DNA of 31,779 bases from Anammoximicrobium sp032229885 (GTDB taxonomy: Bacteria; Planctomycetota; Planctomycetia; Pirellulales; Pirellulaceae): contig JAVYAJ010000237.1 in the NCBI GenBank assembly GCA_032229885.1, positions 1 through 31,779 on the forward strand. Direction: 5' to 3'. Below are positions 10,514 through 17,743 of this stretch, in pieces (within the stretch, counting starts at the first letter, position 1; every line of letters starts with the position of its first letter). Both the position numbers and the translations under genes were made by a program. The notes below the pieces were generated by a model. That model saw nothing but the letters and a program-made list of their open reading frames with translations, did no database searches and was not told the origin of the DNA.

Positions 10514-10576
10514 CAACTGACAACTGACCACTGACAACTGACCACTGACAACTGACCACTGACAACTGACCACTGA
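10514..10576 (+). repeat. heptamer tandem array (9 x 7 bp, alternating)
   Basis: Nine perfect heptamers run without interruption: CAACTGA twice, then CCACTGA and CAACTGA alternating, so the higher-order unit is 14 bp (CCACTGACAACTGA). The last copy ends 10 bp before the tsaE ATG. Each heptamer contains TGA and 7 is not a multiple of 3, so stops occur in all three plus frames; the minus strand is open and yields the low-complexity SVVSGQ-type translation. It resembles the short tandemly repeated heptamers known from cyanobacteria; the relationship is inference. Confidence 0.95.
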
Positions 10577-10586
10577 CAAATTCACC

Positions 10587-11069
10587 ATGCCCGAACTTGT
10601 CTTCGTAGCCACCGACGAGACCGACACCTGGCGGCTGGGCGCCGCGCTGGCCAAAGCGATTCCGCCGGGAACGACCGTCGCCTTGATCGGGACGTTGGGC
10701 GCCGGCAAAACACGGCTCGTGCGGGCTTTGGCCGCGGCCTGCGGCGTGCCGCCCGCGTCGGTGCTCAGTCCGACCTTCGTACTGTGTCACGAGTATCACG
10801 GAAACCGCACGCTGTACCATCTGGACGCGTATCGATTAAAGGACGACGACGAGTTCCTGCAGCTTGGTCCCGACGAGTTTTTCGAGTCGGACGGAATCAC
10901 GCTGATCGAGTGGGCGGATCGCGTTGCGGACTGCCTGCCGCGACAGCGGCTCGAAATCCGCATCGATGTCGTCGGTGAAACGGCCCGTCGATTTCAGATC
11001 ACGGCGTTGGGCGAGCCGGGAGCTCGTGTGCTGAAAGCCTTGGGCGCGGCGCTGGCGGACGCGTGCTGA
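10587..11069 (+). CDS. tsaE: tRNA threonylcarbamoyladenosine biosynthesis ATPase TsaE
   Basis: A 160-residue P-loop protein of normal TsaE length. TsaE works with TsaB and TsaD to install N6-threonylcarbamoyladenosine at position 37 of ANN-decoding tRNAs in the cytoplasm. It has a Walker A motif GTLGAGKT at residues 35-42, the family's SPTF at 61-64, the HLDAYRL segment near 78 and IEWADR near 106. The start is preceded not by a Shine-Dalgarno sequence but by a heptamer repeat array ending 10 bp upstream, which is odd for a conserved housekeeping gene. No other t6A gene is nearby. It converges with thpR over a 79-bp gap in which an 11-bp direct repeat (GTGCTGACAGA) occurs twice, 42 bp apart, the first copy spanning the tsaE stop. 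Confidence 0.95.
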   Translation: MPELVFVATDETDTWRLGAALAKAIPPGTTVALIGTLGAGKTRLVRALAAACGVPPASVLSPTFVLCHEYHGNRTLYHLDAYRLKDDDEFLQLGPDEFFESDGITLIEWADRVADCLPRQRLEIRIDVVGETARRFQITALGEPGARVLKALGAALADAC

Positions 11070-11148
11070 CAGAGATTGGCCGGCATGGGCGCGCTGACAT
11101 GGCCGTGCTGACAGATGCGCGCGACCAAGCTTCCGACGCTCAGCCTCG

Positions 11149-11739
11149 TTACCGCGGCTCGACGCCCCCCGCGCCCAGCGGCGCACGGGCCAGCGGTTCG
11201 TATCGCGGTCCGGTGGCCGACAGATGGCTGGCAAACACGATCGCTTCGCGGATCGCGCAACTGCCGGCAGCAAAGTTGGCGTGTTCGAGAATCAGTTGTC
11301 CCAGTTCGGCCATCGGCGCGGCGCGCTCGCGAATTCGGCCGATGGTCAGATGCGGCTGATAGTCTCGGCGATCCTTGGGAAATCCGCGTTTGGCCAGCGC
11401 TCGCTCGACGGCAGTCTGCAGTCGAGCCAACTCGGCGTGACCGCGCCGGACTCCGATCCACAGGGTCCGTGGTCGCCGCACGTCCGGAAACGCCCCGGCG
11501 CCACCCAACTCGATTTCGAACGGTCCCGCCTCGGCGGCTACCTTCGAGACGACCCGGCACACGTCCGCTACGGCATCTTCGCGCACGTCGCCCAGGAATT
11601 TGAGCGTCAGGTGCATGTTCTGCGGCATCGTCCAACGTGCTTCCGCGCCGGCCGATCGCAGCCGTTCGATCAACTGGACCGCCCGATCCCGAACCTCGTC
11701 GGCTAGCTCGACTGCCACGAATGTGCGGACCTTGTTCAT
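11149..11739 (-). CDS. thpR: RNA 2',3'-cyclic phosphodiesterase (2H family)
   Basis: A 196-residue protein of the LigT/ThpR branch of the 2H phosphoesterases, which open 2',3'-cyclic phosphates on RNA ends. Both catalytic H-x-[ST] motifs are present: HLTLKF at 43 and HLTIGR at 130, separated by the usual distance. The N-terminus MNKVRTFVAVEL fits the first beta strand, so the start at 11739 is preferred over the longer frame to 11850, whose extra residues are shadow-like. The ATG lies only 13 bp after the stop of the DUF1080 gene, so the two are probably cotranscribed, although their functions are not obviously linked. No strong ribosome binding site precedes it, consistent with translational coupling. 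Confidence 0.93.
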   Translation of the reverse strand: MNKVRTFVAVELADEVRDRAVQLIERLRSAGAEARWTMPQNMHLTLKFLGDVREDAVADVCRVVSKVAAEAGPFEIELGGAGAFPDVRRPRTLWIGVRRGHAELARLQTAVERALAKRGFPKDRRDYQPHLTIGRIRERAAPMAELGQLILEHANFAAGSCAIREAIVFASHLSATGPRYEPLARAPLGAGGVEPR

Positions 11740-11752
11740 CGACGAGGCGTGC

Positions 11753-12388
11753 TCAGGGGAGTTTCTTGAGGCGGATATTCTTGTAACGCACAACGCTTCC
11801 CGGATCGTGTGCCTGGAGCGCGATCGTGCCTTCGCCGATGATCCGTTCAAAGCCGCCCGGAGCCGGTTGCGGATTGGGTGGCTCGGTATAATCGACCACG
11901 GTCTTACCGTCCACCTTCACCACCACATGCCTGCCGCGGACCGCGATGTGCATCTCGAACCATTTGCCGTCTTGGGCCGGCGCCTCGTACACGTCGGCCA
12001 CTCCGTACAGACCGCCGGTCTTTTTCGGATCCTGATGCGTGTTGTTCACCTGGACTTCGTAGCCTTTCAGCGGCCAGCCAACCGGCTGGAAGCGGGTGTG
12101 GAAGTAGATGCCCGAGTTGGCCTTGGGCGACGTCATCACGTCGGCCTTCAGTTCGAAGTCCTTCAGCGGCTGTAGCGGGCCATCGTAGAACAGATGGCTG
12201 CGGGGGCCATGGCATATCAACTGGCCGTTCTCGATCTTCCACGTGTCGCGGTTTTCACTGGCCTTCCAGCCGTCGAACGACTTGCCGTCGAACAGGCTCA
12301 CCCAACCGTCTTCGGCGCCTGCCTGAACGGCAAACAGACACAGCCCTGCCATTGCGATCGTCACAGCGGTCTTCTTCACGGCGTGCAT
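11753..12388 (-). CDS. secreted DUF1080 (3-keto-disaccharide hydrolase-like) protein
   Basis: A 211-residue protein with a signal peptide (about 1-25, ending VQAGAED) followed by one concanavalin-like DUF1080 domain. Family signatures are SLFDGKSFDGWK near residue 30, YFHTRFQ around 95, YEVQVNN, and the closing pattern GTIALQAHDPGSVVRYKNIRLKKL. DUF1080 proteins include 3-keto-glucoside hydrolases and many glycan-binding or glycan-cleaving planctomycete proteins. GGGAG lies only 2 nt before the ATG; a GTG at codon 4 would have better spacing (10 nt), so the exact start is uncertain by three residues. It points away from the lactonase gene and lies upstream of thpR. Periplasmic carbohydrate processing is the likely role. 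Confidence 0.92.
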   Translation of the reverse strand: MHAVKKTAVTIAMAGLCLFAVQAGAEDGWVSLFDGKSFDGWKASENRDTWKIENGQLICHGPRSHLFYDGPLQPLKDFELKADVMTSPKANSGIYFHTRFQPVGWPLKGYEVQVNNTHQDPKKTGGLYGVADVYEAPAQDGKWFEMHIAVRGRHVVVKVDGKTVVDYTEPPNPQPAPGGFERIIGEGTIALQAHDPGSVVRYKNIRLKKLP

Positions 12389-12906
12389 GCTCCCGAGAAA
12401 AAAAGTTCCGAGGTGGTCTTGGCGGCCCCGTCGTCAGCCCGTCTTCGATCGCCCGGCGAGCGTCGCCGCGGGAGAAGGGGCCAGCGCCGGCTGCTCGCCA
12501 GCATCGAGGTGTCGGACGCGATTCTTACCTTAATCCTCGCTCGCTGCGGCTTCAAGTGCCAGCCCACACGGATCTCGCCGCGCCGTGTCGCGCGCTGGAC
12601 GTTGTTCCCCCCGATCGTAAACCGGCTGGCAGACAGACGCGATCGAGCGCAGTATAAATGAAGACTGTCCGATAAAGGCCCGCGCGTGATCTCGCGGGAC
12701 GCCGAGCGCCACGTTAGCTGGGACGAGCGCGCTTGGACCGACCGGTTCCCGCGAGGTCGGCCATCGGTCGACCGCAGGCGCCATACGACGGATCACGAGC
12801 GACGATCCGCGACGGCCCGTGACATGCCGGACGTCTTGTCGGATGTGGATTCTTCCCAGCCACCGCGTTTGGCGGCTCGACTTTGCCATGACGATGACGA
12901 TGTGCC
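12389..12906. other. divergent intergenic region before the secreted-enzyme run
   Basis: This 518-bp gap lies between the DUF1080 gene (minus) and the lactonase gene (plus). It holds a good promoter candidate at 12630-12658 and a duplicated start-codon segment at 12885-12917, listed separately. Frames crossing it are Arg-rich and look non-coding. Confidence 0.45.
12630..12658 (+). promoter_or_regulatory. sigma70-like promoter candidate for the lactonase gene
   Basis: CAGACA (12630-12635) and TATAAA (12653-12658) are separated by exactly 17 bp. Transcription from about 12665 would leave a leader of about 240 nt before the ATG at 12907. It is the best plus-strand candidate found by eye in this gap. 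Confidence 0.4.
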
Positions 12907-12917
12907 ATGACGATGAC
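12885..12917 (+). repeat. duplicated start-codon segment
   Basis: GCCATGACGATGAC occurs at 12885-12898 and again at 12904-12917, a 19-bp shift. Both copies contain ATGACGATG, but 19 is not a multiple of 3, so the first copy opens a different frame from the lactonase. That frame runs over the lactonase 5' end and stops at 13061. Confidence 0.85.
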
Positions 12918-14205
12918 CACGACTCGACACACTTGCCAGGCAGGTCCGTTGATCGGCTTCTTTGGATCCTTGACGGTTGCGATCCTGTTGATCGCCGGCT
13001 TGCCGGTTCGCCGGGCAAACGCAGGCGATCCGCCGTTAATGGCCTATGTCGGGACCTTTAGTTCGCCGCTGCGCGACGTGCTGCCCACCCAAGTCGATCT
13101 GCCGCCGGGCAATGGTCGTGGGATCCACGTATTTCGTGTCGACCGCCGCACAGGCGAGCTGACAGAGTCGGGCGTCGTCGAACTGGGGACCAGCCCCAGT
13201 TGCCTGGCGCTCAGCGCGGACGGAACTCGCTTGTACTCGGCCAACGAAACCGATCGCGTGGGCGAAGACAAACACGGAACGGTCAGCGCGTTTGCCATCG
13301 ATCGCACGGATGGCCATCTGACGTTGCTGAACACGGTTGCTTCGGGCGGCGCGGGCCCGACGTATGTACGGCTTCATCCGTCGCAGAGATTTCTGCTGGT
13401 GGCCAACTACTTTGGCGGCTCGATCGCGGTCCTGCCGATTCTGGGCGGCGGTCGGCTGGGGGACGCGACCGACGTCAAAGTCGACGCGGGGCAGATCGGT
13501 CCGACCAAAGCGACCAATGCTCCGCCGGGCAGCTTTGCGTTCAGTGGTCATGATCGAACGCACGCCCACATGATCCAAGCCGACCCATCGGGCCGTTTTG
13601 TGCTGCATGTCGACTTGGGCCTGGACCGGATCTTCGTCTGGCGATTCGACGCCCAGCGCGGCACGCTGACGCCGCACGAACCGCCCGCGGTCGCCCTGCC
13701 GCCCGGTGACGGCCCGCGATACGTTCACTTTCATCCCAACGGACGCTGGCTGTATTCGATCCAAGAAGAGGCATCGACGATCGCGCTGCTCGAGTACGAC
13801 CCCGACACCGGCCGGCTGTCGTCGCCGCGACAGACGGTCTCGACGCTGCCGCCGGGCTTTGCCGGAAGCAATTTCTGCTCGGGCATCCTCGTCTCTGCCG
13901 ACGGCCGGTTCGTGTATGCCGGGAATCGATTGCACGACAGCATCGCGATCTTTGCCATCGGCCCCGACGGCAGGCTCGCGTATCGCGACGAGCATTGGAC
14001 ACGCGGAGACTACCCACGCAGCTTTGCCTTCGACCCGACGGGCCAATTCCTGTACTGCTGCAACCAGCGAGCGGACAATGTGGTCGCTTTTCGCGTGAAT
14101 CCCGAAACCGGAGACCTGCGCTTCACCGGGCACTATACCCCGGTCGGCAACCCTTCGGTGATCGTATTTCTGGATCTGGCCGCCCGCGCGGCGCCCAAGG
14201 AGTAA
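12907..14205 (+). CDS. secreted lactonase-family seven-bladed beta-propeller
   Basis: A 432-residue protein with an N-terminal hydrophobic export segment (about 14-37, IGFFGSLTVAILLIAGLPV) and a mature part of the YbhE/Pgl lactonase type. Repeated blade signatures are visible: GIHVFRVDRRTGEL, SADGTRLYSANE, GPTYVRLHPSQRFLLVANY, DPSGRFVLHVDLGLDRI, GPRYVHFHPNGRWLYSI, SADGRFVYAGNRLHDSIAIF and GQFLYCCNQRADNVVAF. Cytoplasmic members hydrolyse 6-phosphogluconolactone; this one carries an export signal, so another sugar lactone outside the cytoplasm is likelier. The start is uncertain because an almost identical start segment lies 19 bp upstream in another frame and no clear ribosome binding site is present. 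The frame itself is certain from the blade repeats. It is the first gene of the plus-strand secreted run. Confidence 0.92.
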   Translation: MTMTTTRHTCQAGPLIGFFGSLTVAILLIAGLPVRRANAGDPPLMAYVGTFSSPLRDVLPTQVDLPPGNGRGIHVFRVDRRTGELTESGVVELGTSPSCLALSADGTRLYSANETDRVGEDKHGTVSAFAIDRTDGHLTLLNTVASGGAGPTYVRLHPSQRFLLVANYFGGSIAVLPILGGGRLGDATDVKVDAGQIGPTKATNAPPGSFAFSGHDRTHAHMIQADPSGRFVLHVDLGLDRIFVWRFDAQRGTLTPHEPPAVALPPGDGPRYVHFHPNGRWLYSIQEEASTIALLEYDPDTGRLSSPRQTVSTLPPGFAGSNFCSGILVSADGRFVYAGNRLHDSIAIFAIGPDGRLAYRDEHWTRGDYPRSFAFDPTGQFLYCCNQRADNVVAFRVNPETGDLRFTGHYTPVGNPSVIVFLDLAARAAPKE

Positions 14206-14553
14206 ACGGTTTCGTAGACGCAGCTTCCAGGCGCGTATTTGGCCGAGCCCGCGGCCTCCGCCGGGCAAACGCCGCGCGGCGGACAAAAAATCGATGGCGC
14301 CAGTGCAGGGCGACACACAGGCCGCGCAGCCGCACGGTGGCGCAGCCGCGCACCCATGCGGCGACAGCGGCGGGGGCAGCGACCCCGGCACGGCAGCGGA
14401 CGCGCGGGAAGAGCAGCTTCGCCCGCCGTTTGCCGGCGACCAGATCGACGATCACCGGCGACCCGATTGACGATAGCCGGCGACCAGATCGGAGATCGCT
14501 AAAAATGGTTCGAATTCTTGACACTGACGCTTTCGCCACCAGCGAGGCAGCCC
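14206..14553. other. intergenic region with tandem repeat
   Basis: This 348-bp, very GC-rich gap has no supported gene. A TTGACA hexamer occurs at 14518-14523, but no -10 is found 16-18 bp downstream. A 22-bp tandem repeat at 14433-14498 is listed separately. Confidence 0.4.
14433..14498 (+). repeat. three tandem 22-bp units
   Basis: Units begin at 14433, 14455 and 14477, exactly 22 bp apart. Each begins CCGGCGACC and continues with a GATCG-like segment ending around GAGAT or ACGAT; a few substitutions separate the copies. The array ends 55 bp before the ATG of the glycerophosphodiesterase-like gene. Confidence 0.9.
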
Positions 14554-15588
14554 ATGACACGAATCAACCGACAATGGCCCGAGCGATCACGGCAATCTGA
14601 GCGAACGCGGCGCGCGGGCGGGGTTCTGATCGCGGCGCTGTTTGTCGCGCTGCTCGCGCCCCACGCGACACATGGCGACGACCGCGCGCCGAACACCGAG
14701 TCGACGCATGGCGAGAATCCGCGTGTGCATGCGCTTGCGCCCGCGACTCCGCAGCAGTTGCAAGAGCTGTTCAAATACACGGGCGAGCCGCTGCCACTGG
14801 TCAGCGCGCATCGCGGCGGCGCGCAACAGGGCTTGCCGGAGAACTGTCTGGCGACGTTCGAGAACACGGTCCGTCATACTTTCGCAGCATTGGAGATCGA
14901 TCCGCGATCTACGAAGGACGGGGCCATCGTCCTGCATCACGACGCCCGCCTCGAACGGACGACGACCGGGACGGGCCGCGTCGCGGATCACACGCTGGAC
15001 GAGCTGCGCGCGTTGCGTCTGAAGGATCCGAGCGGCGCCGTCGCGGATCACCGGATTCCGACCCTGGACGAGGCGCTGCAGTGGGCTCGCGGAAAAGCGA
15101 TTCTGGTGCTGGACCAGAAAGACGTCCCGCTGGCGGTCCGCGTGAAGAAGATCGAGGAGCACCATGCCGAGTCGTACGCGATGCTGATCGTCTACAGCTT
15201 TGCAGATGTGCAGGCATGTTATGCGTTGAACCCGAACATCACGATGGAGGTGATGATTCCGACGCGCGCCCAGTTCGCGCGGTTTGAACAGCTCGGCGTC
15301 CCCTGGCGGAACGTCGTGGCCTTCGTCGGGCATGTTGCCCAACCCGATCGCGAGGCTTGCGATTTGATCCACAGCCGCGGGGCAATGACGATCGTCGGAA
15401 CATCGGGAACGCTCGACCGACGCTTCCTCGACGGCGACACGAGCGATCTGCGAACGCTCGAGCCGGCCTATCGCACGTTGCTGCGCGAGGGCGTGGACAT
15501 CCTCGAGACGGATATCCCCGCGCCGCTGGCGCCGATCCTGTTCGACGGCGTGAGGCCGCCGCCCTCGAAGGCGCAATTTTTCCATTAA
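14554..15588 (+). CDS. exported glycerophosphodiester phosphodiesterase family protein
   Basis: A 344-residue protein when started at 14554, where GAGG lies 6 nt upstream; a longer frame from a TTG at 14518 has no support. A basic N-terminus and hydrophobic stretch (about 21-38) form an export signal. The GDPD barrel begins with the catalytic SAHRGG (H86, R87), followed by the metal/acid pair in EIDPRS (E114, D116) and the second catalytic histidine in LHHD (about 128-129). The C-terminal half keeps the usual ILETDIP strand. Family enzymes hydrolyse glycerophosphodiesters to glycerol 3-phosphate and an alcohol using a divalent metal. Its place in a run of carbohydrate-active enzymes suggests a role in releasing phosphodiester-linked substituents, which is inference. 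A different repeat array lies on each side of the gene. Confidence 0.92.
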   Translation: MTRINRQWPERSRQSERTRRAGGVLIAALFVALLAPHATHGDDRAPNTESTHGENPRVHALAPATPQQLQELFKYTGEPLPLVSAHRGGAQQGLPENCLATFENTVRHTFAALEIDPRSTKDGAIVLHHDARLERTTTGTGRVADHTLDELRALRLKDPSGAVADHRIPTLDEALQWARGKAILVLDQKDVPLAVRVKKIEEHHAESYAMLIVYSFADVQACYALNPNITMEVMIPTRAQFARFEQLGVPWRNVVAFVGHVAQPDREACDLIHSRGAMTIVGTSGTLDRRFLDGDTSDLRTLEPAYRTLLREGVDILETDIPAPLAPILFDGVRPPPSKAQFFH

Positions 15589-15592
15589 TCTC

Positions 15593-15636
15593 AGGCCAGA
15601 CGCCTGTAGCCTTAGGCCAGACGCCTGGACGCCTGG
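15593..15636 (+). repeat. tandem 21-bp repeat with internal palindrome
   Basis: AGGCCAGACGCCTG occurs at 15593-15606 and 15614-15627 (21-bp shift), followed by a partial copy GACGCCTGG at 15628-15636. Within each copy AGGC and GCCT are complementary around CAGAC, so each could fold into a small hairpin. It sits between the glycerophosphodiesterase-like and beta-helix genes. Confidence 0.85.
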
Positions 15637-15655
15637 CGATGCGGAGCACCGGGTA

Positions 15656-17575
15656 ATGCGTGACGCCACTCGTTCGAGCACAATGGTGCGACTGGTTCGC
15701 TCGACAGTCGTTTGGCTGTTCATCTGGACGCTCTTGCTGCCGCAGTGCCGAAGCGCCCAGACGCCAAACCGACAGGCTGGCCCCGGGAGGAACTTTTTCG
15801 TCGACGCGGATGCCGGAAGCGACGCGGCCGACGGGCTGGCGCCGGAGCGCGCCTGGCAGAGCCTCGCTCGGGTCAATTCGGCCGACTTTAGGCCCGGCGA
15901 TACGGTGCGTTTCAAGCGCGGCGGCGTCTGGCGCGGATCGTTGATTCCGACCAGCGGCGACGAAACGGCGCCCGTCACCTACGCGGCGTTTGGACAGGGC
16001 GCCAAGCCGCGGCTGCTCGGTTCACGGGAGCGGAATCGCGACGCGGATTGGGTCGCGGTCGGCGAGCGTATCTGGGCGACCGTACCGCAGGAATATCGGC
16101 TGGACCAACCGATTCTCGATCTTCGCGACCGACCGTGGACTCGATATCAAGAGGCCACGGCGGACACCGAGCTGAGCCCGGTGCGCGACCGGGGCGAGCC
16201 ATTTTTCCGCCTTGTCGCGGCCAACAGCGGAACGGCGCCCAATCATGTTCAGTTGTGGGGTCCGGCACTGTCACCGCGGCAGGGGGCGTGTCTGGTGCTG
16301 ACGTTCCGGGCGCGCAGCACCAAGCCCTTCCGGTTCCCCGGTGTTCGGATCCTGCAGGCACGTTCGCCGTGGGCCAGCTATGCCCGCCCCCGCGCGGTGA
16401 CCGGCGTCGTGGACACCGAATGGCGTTCGTTTCAGGCCGCATGCGATGTCGAGCGATCCGCCGACGATGCACGGCTCCACATCAGCTTGGGCGGTCTCCT
16501 GCCCGCCGATACGGTGTTCGACTTTCAACCGCTCGGCGTCCACCCGGCGACGCCCACGATCGCCGATCCGCTGGACGTCGACGTGGGCAACCTCATTTTC
16601 GACGGCGGCGCAGTCTGCGGATGGAAGAAATGGTCGCGCGACGATCTGCGGGAACCGTATGACTACTGGTACGACCCCGCCACGCAGCGGGTCTTTCTGT
16701 GTTGCGACGTCGCGCCGACCTCGCGACACACGAGCATCGAACTGGCCCTCGCCCGCCACGTCGTCAACCAGACCGGCAAGCACCACATCGTATACGACTC
16801 GCTGGCCGTGATGTACGGCGCCGTGCATGGTTTCGGCGGCGGCGAAACGCATCATCTGACGATCCGCGACTGTGATTTGGCCTACATCGGCGGCGCGCAT
16901 CAGTTCACCACACCGGAGGGCAAACCGGTGCGATATGGCAATGCGATCGAGTTCTGGGGCGCAGCCCACGACAACCTCGTCGAGGGATGCCACATCTGGG
17001 AGGTCTACGACGCCGCGTTGACCAACCAAGGCCGCGGCCCGGATTCGCGGCAGATCAACATCACGTACCGCAACAATCTGGTTCGCAACGCCGAGTACTC
17101 GTTCGAATACTGGAACCATCCCGACACGGCCGTGACCCAGAACATCCGCTTCATCAACAACACGTGCATCGGGGCCGGGCGAGGCTGGGCGCACGCTCAA
17201 CGCCCGGATCCCAACGGCAGCCATCTGATGTTTTACAGCAACACGGCCGCGACGTCCGGGATCGAGATCAAGTACAACGTGTTCTACGATTACACCGACT
17301 GGGGCACTCGTTACACGAGCGGCTGGCGCGAGTTGCCCGAACTGGATTTCAATCTGTGGTACAGCGAAAGCGGCGTCATGGCCTACTGGTTTCGCGAGCG
17401 GATCGCCACGTTTGACGAATACCGACGGACCACCGGACTCGACGCCCATTCGCGGTTCGCCGACCCCCAGTTCAACGACGCCGCGCGAGGCGATTATCGG
17501 CTGCGGCCCGACAGCCCGGCACGGGGACTGCGCCCCGACGGCGGCTCGATCGGCGCGGACCTGCCAGAGCGATGA
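15656..17575 (+). CDS. secreted right-handed parallel beta-helix protein with carbohydrate-binding insert
   Basis: A 639-residue exported protein; the signal peptide is clearest from Met10 (VVWLFIWTLLLP, with likely cleavage near RSAQ), so the start may be 15683 rather than 15656. The mature N-terminus has the FFVDADAGSDAADGLAPERAW pattern typical of pectate-lyase-fold proteins. A beta-sandwich like CBM4/9 or CBM16 (about 175-300, FRLVAANSGTAPNHVQLWG and WRSFQAACDV) is inserted. Then come helix coils with Asn-rich turns: LTIRDCDLAYIGG, DNLVEGCHIWEVYDAALTNQG, INITYRNNLVRNAEYSFEYW and IRFINNTCIGAG. The C-terminus ends with YRLRPDSPARGL...GSIGAD, common in this group. Such proteins are polysaccharide lyases, hydrolases or epimerases on acidic or complex glycans; the exact activity cannot be read here. 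Confidence 0.9.
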   Translation: MRDATRSSTMVRLVRSTVVWLFIWTLLLPQCRSAQTPNRQAGPGRNFFVDADAGSDAADGLAPERAWQSLARVNSADFRPGDTVRFKRGGVWRGSLIPTSGDETAPVTYAAFGQGAKPRLLGSRERNRDADWVAVGERIWATVPQEYRLDQPILDLRDRPWTRYQEATADTELSPVRDRGEPFFRLVAANSGTAPNHVQLWGPALSPRQGACLVLTFRARSTKPFRFPGVRILQARSPWASYARPRAVTGVVDTEWRSFQAACDVERSADDARLHISLGGLLPADTVFDFQPLGVHPATPTIADPLDVDVGNLIFDGGAVCGWKKWSRDDLREPYDYWYDPATQRVFLCCDVAPTSRHTSIELALARHVVNQTGKHHIVYDSLAVMYGAVHGFGGGETHHLTIRDCDLAYIGGAHQFTTPEGKPVRYGNAIEFWGAAHDNLVEGCHIWEVYDAALTNQGRGPDSRQINITYRNNLVRNAEYSFEYWNHPDTAVTQNIRFINNTCIGAGRGWAHAQRPDPNGSHLMFYSNTAATSGIEIKYNVFYDYTDWGTRYTSGWRELPELDFNLWYSESGVMAYWFRERIATFDEYRRTTGLDAHSRFADPQFNDAARGDYRLRPDSPARGLRPDGGSIGADLPER

Positions 17576-17669
17576 GCGCGCGATCCCGCGCCGTGGCGGG
17601 GTCGCGCCGCGATGGCGTGGCGTTGTCGCCGTGTCGCACTGTGACGCCGCGTTGCGCGCCGGCGGGCTG

Positions 17670-17717
17670 TTGTGACAGCATCGCGTTGCAGCGACATCGC
17701 ATTGTGACGACATCAAG
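17670..17717 (+). repeat. three imperfect tandem 16-bp units
   Basis: Units beginning TTGTGACAGCATC, TTGCAGCGACATC and TTGTGACGACATC start at 17670, 17686 and 17702, a 16-bp period with several mismatches. A weaker related copy may begin near 17639. The array ends 26 bp before the ATG of the DUF4091/GH123-like gene. Confidence 0.7.
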
Positions 17718-17743
17718 CCGTAGCCAACCAGAAAGAGACGCCC

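Noticed and set aside
10475..10708. minus-strand frame with SVVSGQ-type repeats
   Set aside because: It is only the translation of the heptamer array and overlaps the tsaE start.
13036..14391. 451-residue minus-strand open frame opposite the lactonase gene
   Set aside because: It is Arg/Ala/Gly-rich with no domain pattern, while the plus strand shows clear beta-propeller repeats. Long antisense frames are expected at this GC content.
14518..14547. promoter from the TTGACA at 14518
   Set aside because: No -10-like hexamer occurs 16-18 bp downstream.
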